Shown: one piece after another, positions 62,425 through 64,000 of the stretch
Position numbering within the stretch: position 1 is the stretch's first letter
Layout of the letters: every line of letters starts with the position of its first letter
DNA from: Streptomyces daqingensis
Lineage (GTDB): Bacteria > Actinomycetota > Actinomycetes > Streptomycetales > Streptomycetaceae
Assembly (NCBI RefSeq): GCF_014645895.1
Contig: NZ_BMMP01000007.1
Coordinates: 248,001-312,000 of the forward strand
DNA length: 64,000 nt
Direction of reading: 5' to 3'
The notes under the pieces: generated by a model
What the model saw: only the letters and a program-made list of their open reading frames with translations
The model's database searches: none
Told to the model about the DNA's origin: nothing
Program-made: the position numbers and the translations under genes

Positions 62425-64000
62425 TCAGTCGTGACCGCCGCTTCCGGGTGTGTGGCGGTGGTGGACGTAGCGGGCTTTGGTGCCGGTGCCGACCCGTACG
62501 GCGGTGCCGTCGTCGGTCCAGGACTTCAGCCAGCCGACGACGGTCTGCCGGGTGGTGCCGTACTCCTCCGCCAGCCCGCGGGCGATCGCAGAGGCGCCGG
62601 TGCCGTCCGGCCCGGCTGCCAGCAGCAGCGCGAGGGCGGCGTCGCGGGCGGGGTTGTCCTCGTTCGCGGAGAGATTCAACCCACCCGACGACGACGCCCC
62701 CGCTGGCGGCTCGTCACCGCGTCCGGGTGTGGTGCCGAACTGGGCGTCGATCTCCTCGCGGAACTGCCTCAGCAGCGCCTCCTCGTCGGCGGCGCTGGGA
62801 GACGGCTGAACCTCGTCGCGGAGTGCGGCCAGGTTCAGCCGCTCACGGCTGCTTGTCTCGCCCCGCCCTGCTGAGGACGGGCCTGTGCTGTCGCGCATCC
62901 ATGCGGTGCGCTCGGGATCCCACCGGCGTGCGTAGGTGTCGCCTGCGGCGCGGGCGGACTTCGCATCGAGGGTGGGGTGTCGGTCGCTGGTGGCGGTGAC
63001 GATGTCGCGGATTTGGTTGGGCAGGATCCGCCACGCCTTGAACAGGCCGGCCGGGGATTCGGGGGTGCCCATGAACCCGGCGCCCTTGTACGGCGCTTGG
63101 TCGACTCGGAGGCCGCGGGAGCCGGGGAACATCTTGGACAGGTCCATGCCCTCGGTCTCCCCGCCGGTGAGGGCGGCGCGGACCTTTGCCTCGCGGCGGA
63201 TCATGAGGTTGCCCAACACGGAGCCGGTGGCTCCCAGGGCGGTGAGGACGGTGCGTCCGCCCATGGCGCGGGCGATGCGGATGAACTCCAGGATCTTCTC
63301 CCCGAGCTTGCGGGTGGCCCGGTCGTTGCTGACCAGGATCTCCGCGCCCTCGTCCACGACCAGCTCGATCTGCGGAATCCTCGAACTGACCGGCAGCAGA
63401 TCCGTGTTGTGCTTGCTGAGCAGGTCCTGGTAGGCGCGCTTGCGCTCCTTCATCACCGCGATCGCCGTATCGAGCATGCGCACGGCCTCCTCGTGGGTGG
63501 AGGCGAGCCAGTCCACACCAGGCCGCATCCCGTCCACGAACGACCCATCGTCGTTCAGTGCCGGGCCTACCCAGGGGAGGCCGGCGGATCCGGCGTTGAG
63601 GTCGATGACCCAGGTCAGCACGTCCGTGGCGCGGGCGAATCCGGCCAGGATCGTGTGGACCATGTTCGTCTTGCCCGACCCGGTCGGCCCGACGACAAGC
63701 GCGCACTGTTCCCGCAGGTAGACGCGCACCTCCTCACCGTTGGTGCGCAACCCCCACGGCAGCCCCGAGAGGACCGACAGGGGGCTGTAGTCGGTGGGGT
63801 AGGTGCGCTCCTCGACCAGCACGTTCACGGTGGTCACGTCGATCAGGACGCGGCCTTGGTGGACGCCGGGGGAGGCGGTGGCGGTGCAGCCGTGCGGCAA
63901 CTTCGCGTCGCCGGAGAGCCGTGCGGATTCGCGGGCGATCTTGTCGTAGGTGACGCCGCCGGTGGGGAGTTCGGCGTCGATGGTGAAGCCGGTGCCGGTG
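62425..64000 (-). CDS. FtsK/SpoIIIE-type DNA translocase (TraB-like), partial
   Basis: Open to the window edge: the frame runs through 64000, so the N-terminus is missing. The visible 525 residues have Walker A GPTGSGKTNMV, Walker B IELVVDEGAEIL and FtsK-type RecA core, then a linker rich in Ser/Pro/Glu and a C-terminal winged helix (TGASAIARGLAEEYGTTRQT, VGWLKSWTDDGTAVRV). TraB proteins form a ring that pumps double-stranded DNA between cells. The winged helix would read the adjacent repeat array. No frameshift seen. Confidence 0.88.
   Translation of the reverse strand, partial: TGTGFTIDAELPTGGVTYDKIARESARLSGDAKLPHGCTATASPGVHQGRVLIDVTTVNVLVEERTYPTDYSPLSVLSGLPWGLRTNGEEVRVYLREQCALVVGPTGSGKTNMVHTILAGFARATDVLTWVIDLNAGSAGLPWVGPALNDDGSFVDGMRPGVDWLASTHEEAVRMLDTAIAVMKERKRAYQDLLSKHNTDLLPVSSRIPQIELVVDEGAEILVSNDRATRKLGEKILEFIRIARAMGGRTVLTALGATGSVLGNLMIRREAKVRAALTGGETEGMDLSKMFPGSRGLRVDQAPYKGAGFMGTPESPAGLFKAWRILPNQIRDIVTATSDRHPTLDAKSARAAGDTYARRWDPERTAWMRDSTGPSSAGRGETSSRERLNLAALRDEVQPSPSAADEEALLRQFREEIDAQFGTTPGRGDEPPAGASSSGGLNLSANEDNPARDAALALLLAAGPDGTGASAIARGLAEEYGTTRQTVVGWLKSWTDDGTAVRVGTGTKARYVHHRHTPGSGGHD

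Larger units (their letters stand above)
55934..64000. mobile_element. Actinomycete integrative and conjugative element (left part)
   Basis: From the tRNA-Ser 3' end to the window edge, all protein genes are on the minus strand and form an AICE: integrase, excisionase, DUF3631 ATPase, small Cys/His protein, prim-pol, SSB, DpdA-like, two-TM protein, FtsK/TraB. The gene set and order fit the AICE pattern (pSAM2-like). It continues beyond the right edge, so length and right attachment site are unknown. Confidence 0.88.

Noticed and set aside
1..64000. CRISPR arrays, insertion sequences and rRNA genes
   Set aside because: No regularly spaced repeat-spacer structure, no transposase-like protein, and no rRNA-like stretch were seen.

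Overview
The window is very high-GC DNA (about 70% or more by eye). It has GTG/TTG starts, GGAGG-type ribosome sites and many ATGA/GTGA start-stop overlaps, all typical of Streptomyces or a close relative. The gene order (hisC-cydA-cydB-cydDC, htpX-pspAB, pheA, serS, sco/ecuC/copCD/dtpA, an htrA-like protease, tRNA-Ser) matches, from memory, the origin-proximal core of Streptomyces chromosomes. No database was consulted.

Region 1 (1-10.8 kb) is housekeeping and regulation: a YibE/F membrane protein, DUF5326, a cupin, a holin-like membrane protein, a low-MW tyrosine phosphatase coupled to a fructosamine-kinase-like protein, cystathionine gamma-lyase, a metallophosphoesterase, a LacI regulator and a HisC-type aminotransferase. 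Region 2 (10.9-17.3 kb) is the cytochrome bd operon cydA-cydB-cydDC, with a textbook Rex operator in front. Region 3 (17.2-31.9 kb) holds two HAD hydrolases, an LLM oxidoreductase with DUF72, htpX-pspAB, an alpha/beta hydrolase-SDR fusion, a four-gene ABC operon ending in a perfect hairpin, pheA and serS. Between pheA and serS lies a 580-bp intergenic region rich in DnaA-box-like 9-mers.

Region 4 (32-44 kb) contains a phage-type HTH/coiled-coil protein with a perfect 21-bp palindrome inside its gene, a WYL regulator, and a minus-strand copper/haem-peroxidase cluster (ycnI, sco, ecuC, copCD, dtpA) that loads and uses copper outside the cell. Region 5 (43.7-55.8 kb) holds several partner-switching genes (two RsbW-like kinases, two PP2C phosphatases), an aminopeptidase P, a prim-pol-like protein, DUF5926, a glycerophosphodiesterase and a membrane-anchored HtrA protease.

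Region 6 (55.85-64 kb) is the most interesting. A tRNA-Ser(UGA) is directly followed by the left end of an actinomycete integrative and conjugative element (AICE) that runs off the window. In order from the tRNA it carries a tyrosine integrase, an excisionase, a cluster of ten GGTTAC iteron-like repeats, a DUF3631 ATPase, a small Cys/His protein, a prim-pol replicase, SSB, a TGT/DpdA-like base-exchange protein, a small membrane protein, a GACAAG repeat array with hairpins (candidate transfer locus) and an FtsK/TraB-like DNA pump. The proposed logic is excision by Int/Xis, replication by prim-pol plus DUF3631 ATPase plus SSB from the iterons, possible 7-deazaguanine marking of DNA by the DpdA-like protein, and TraB-driven double-stranded DNA transfer from the repeat locus. 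These roles are inferred from families and context.
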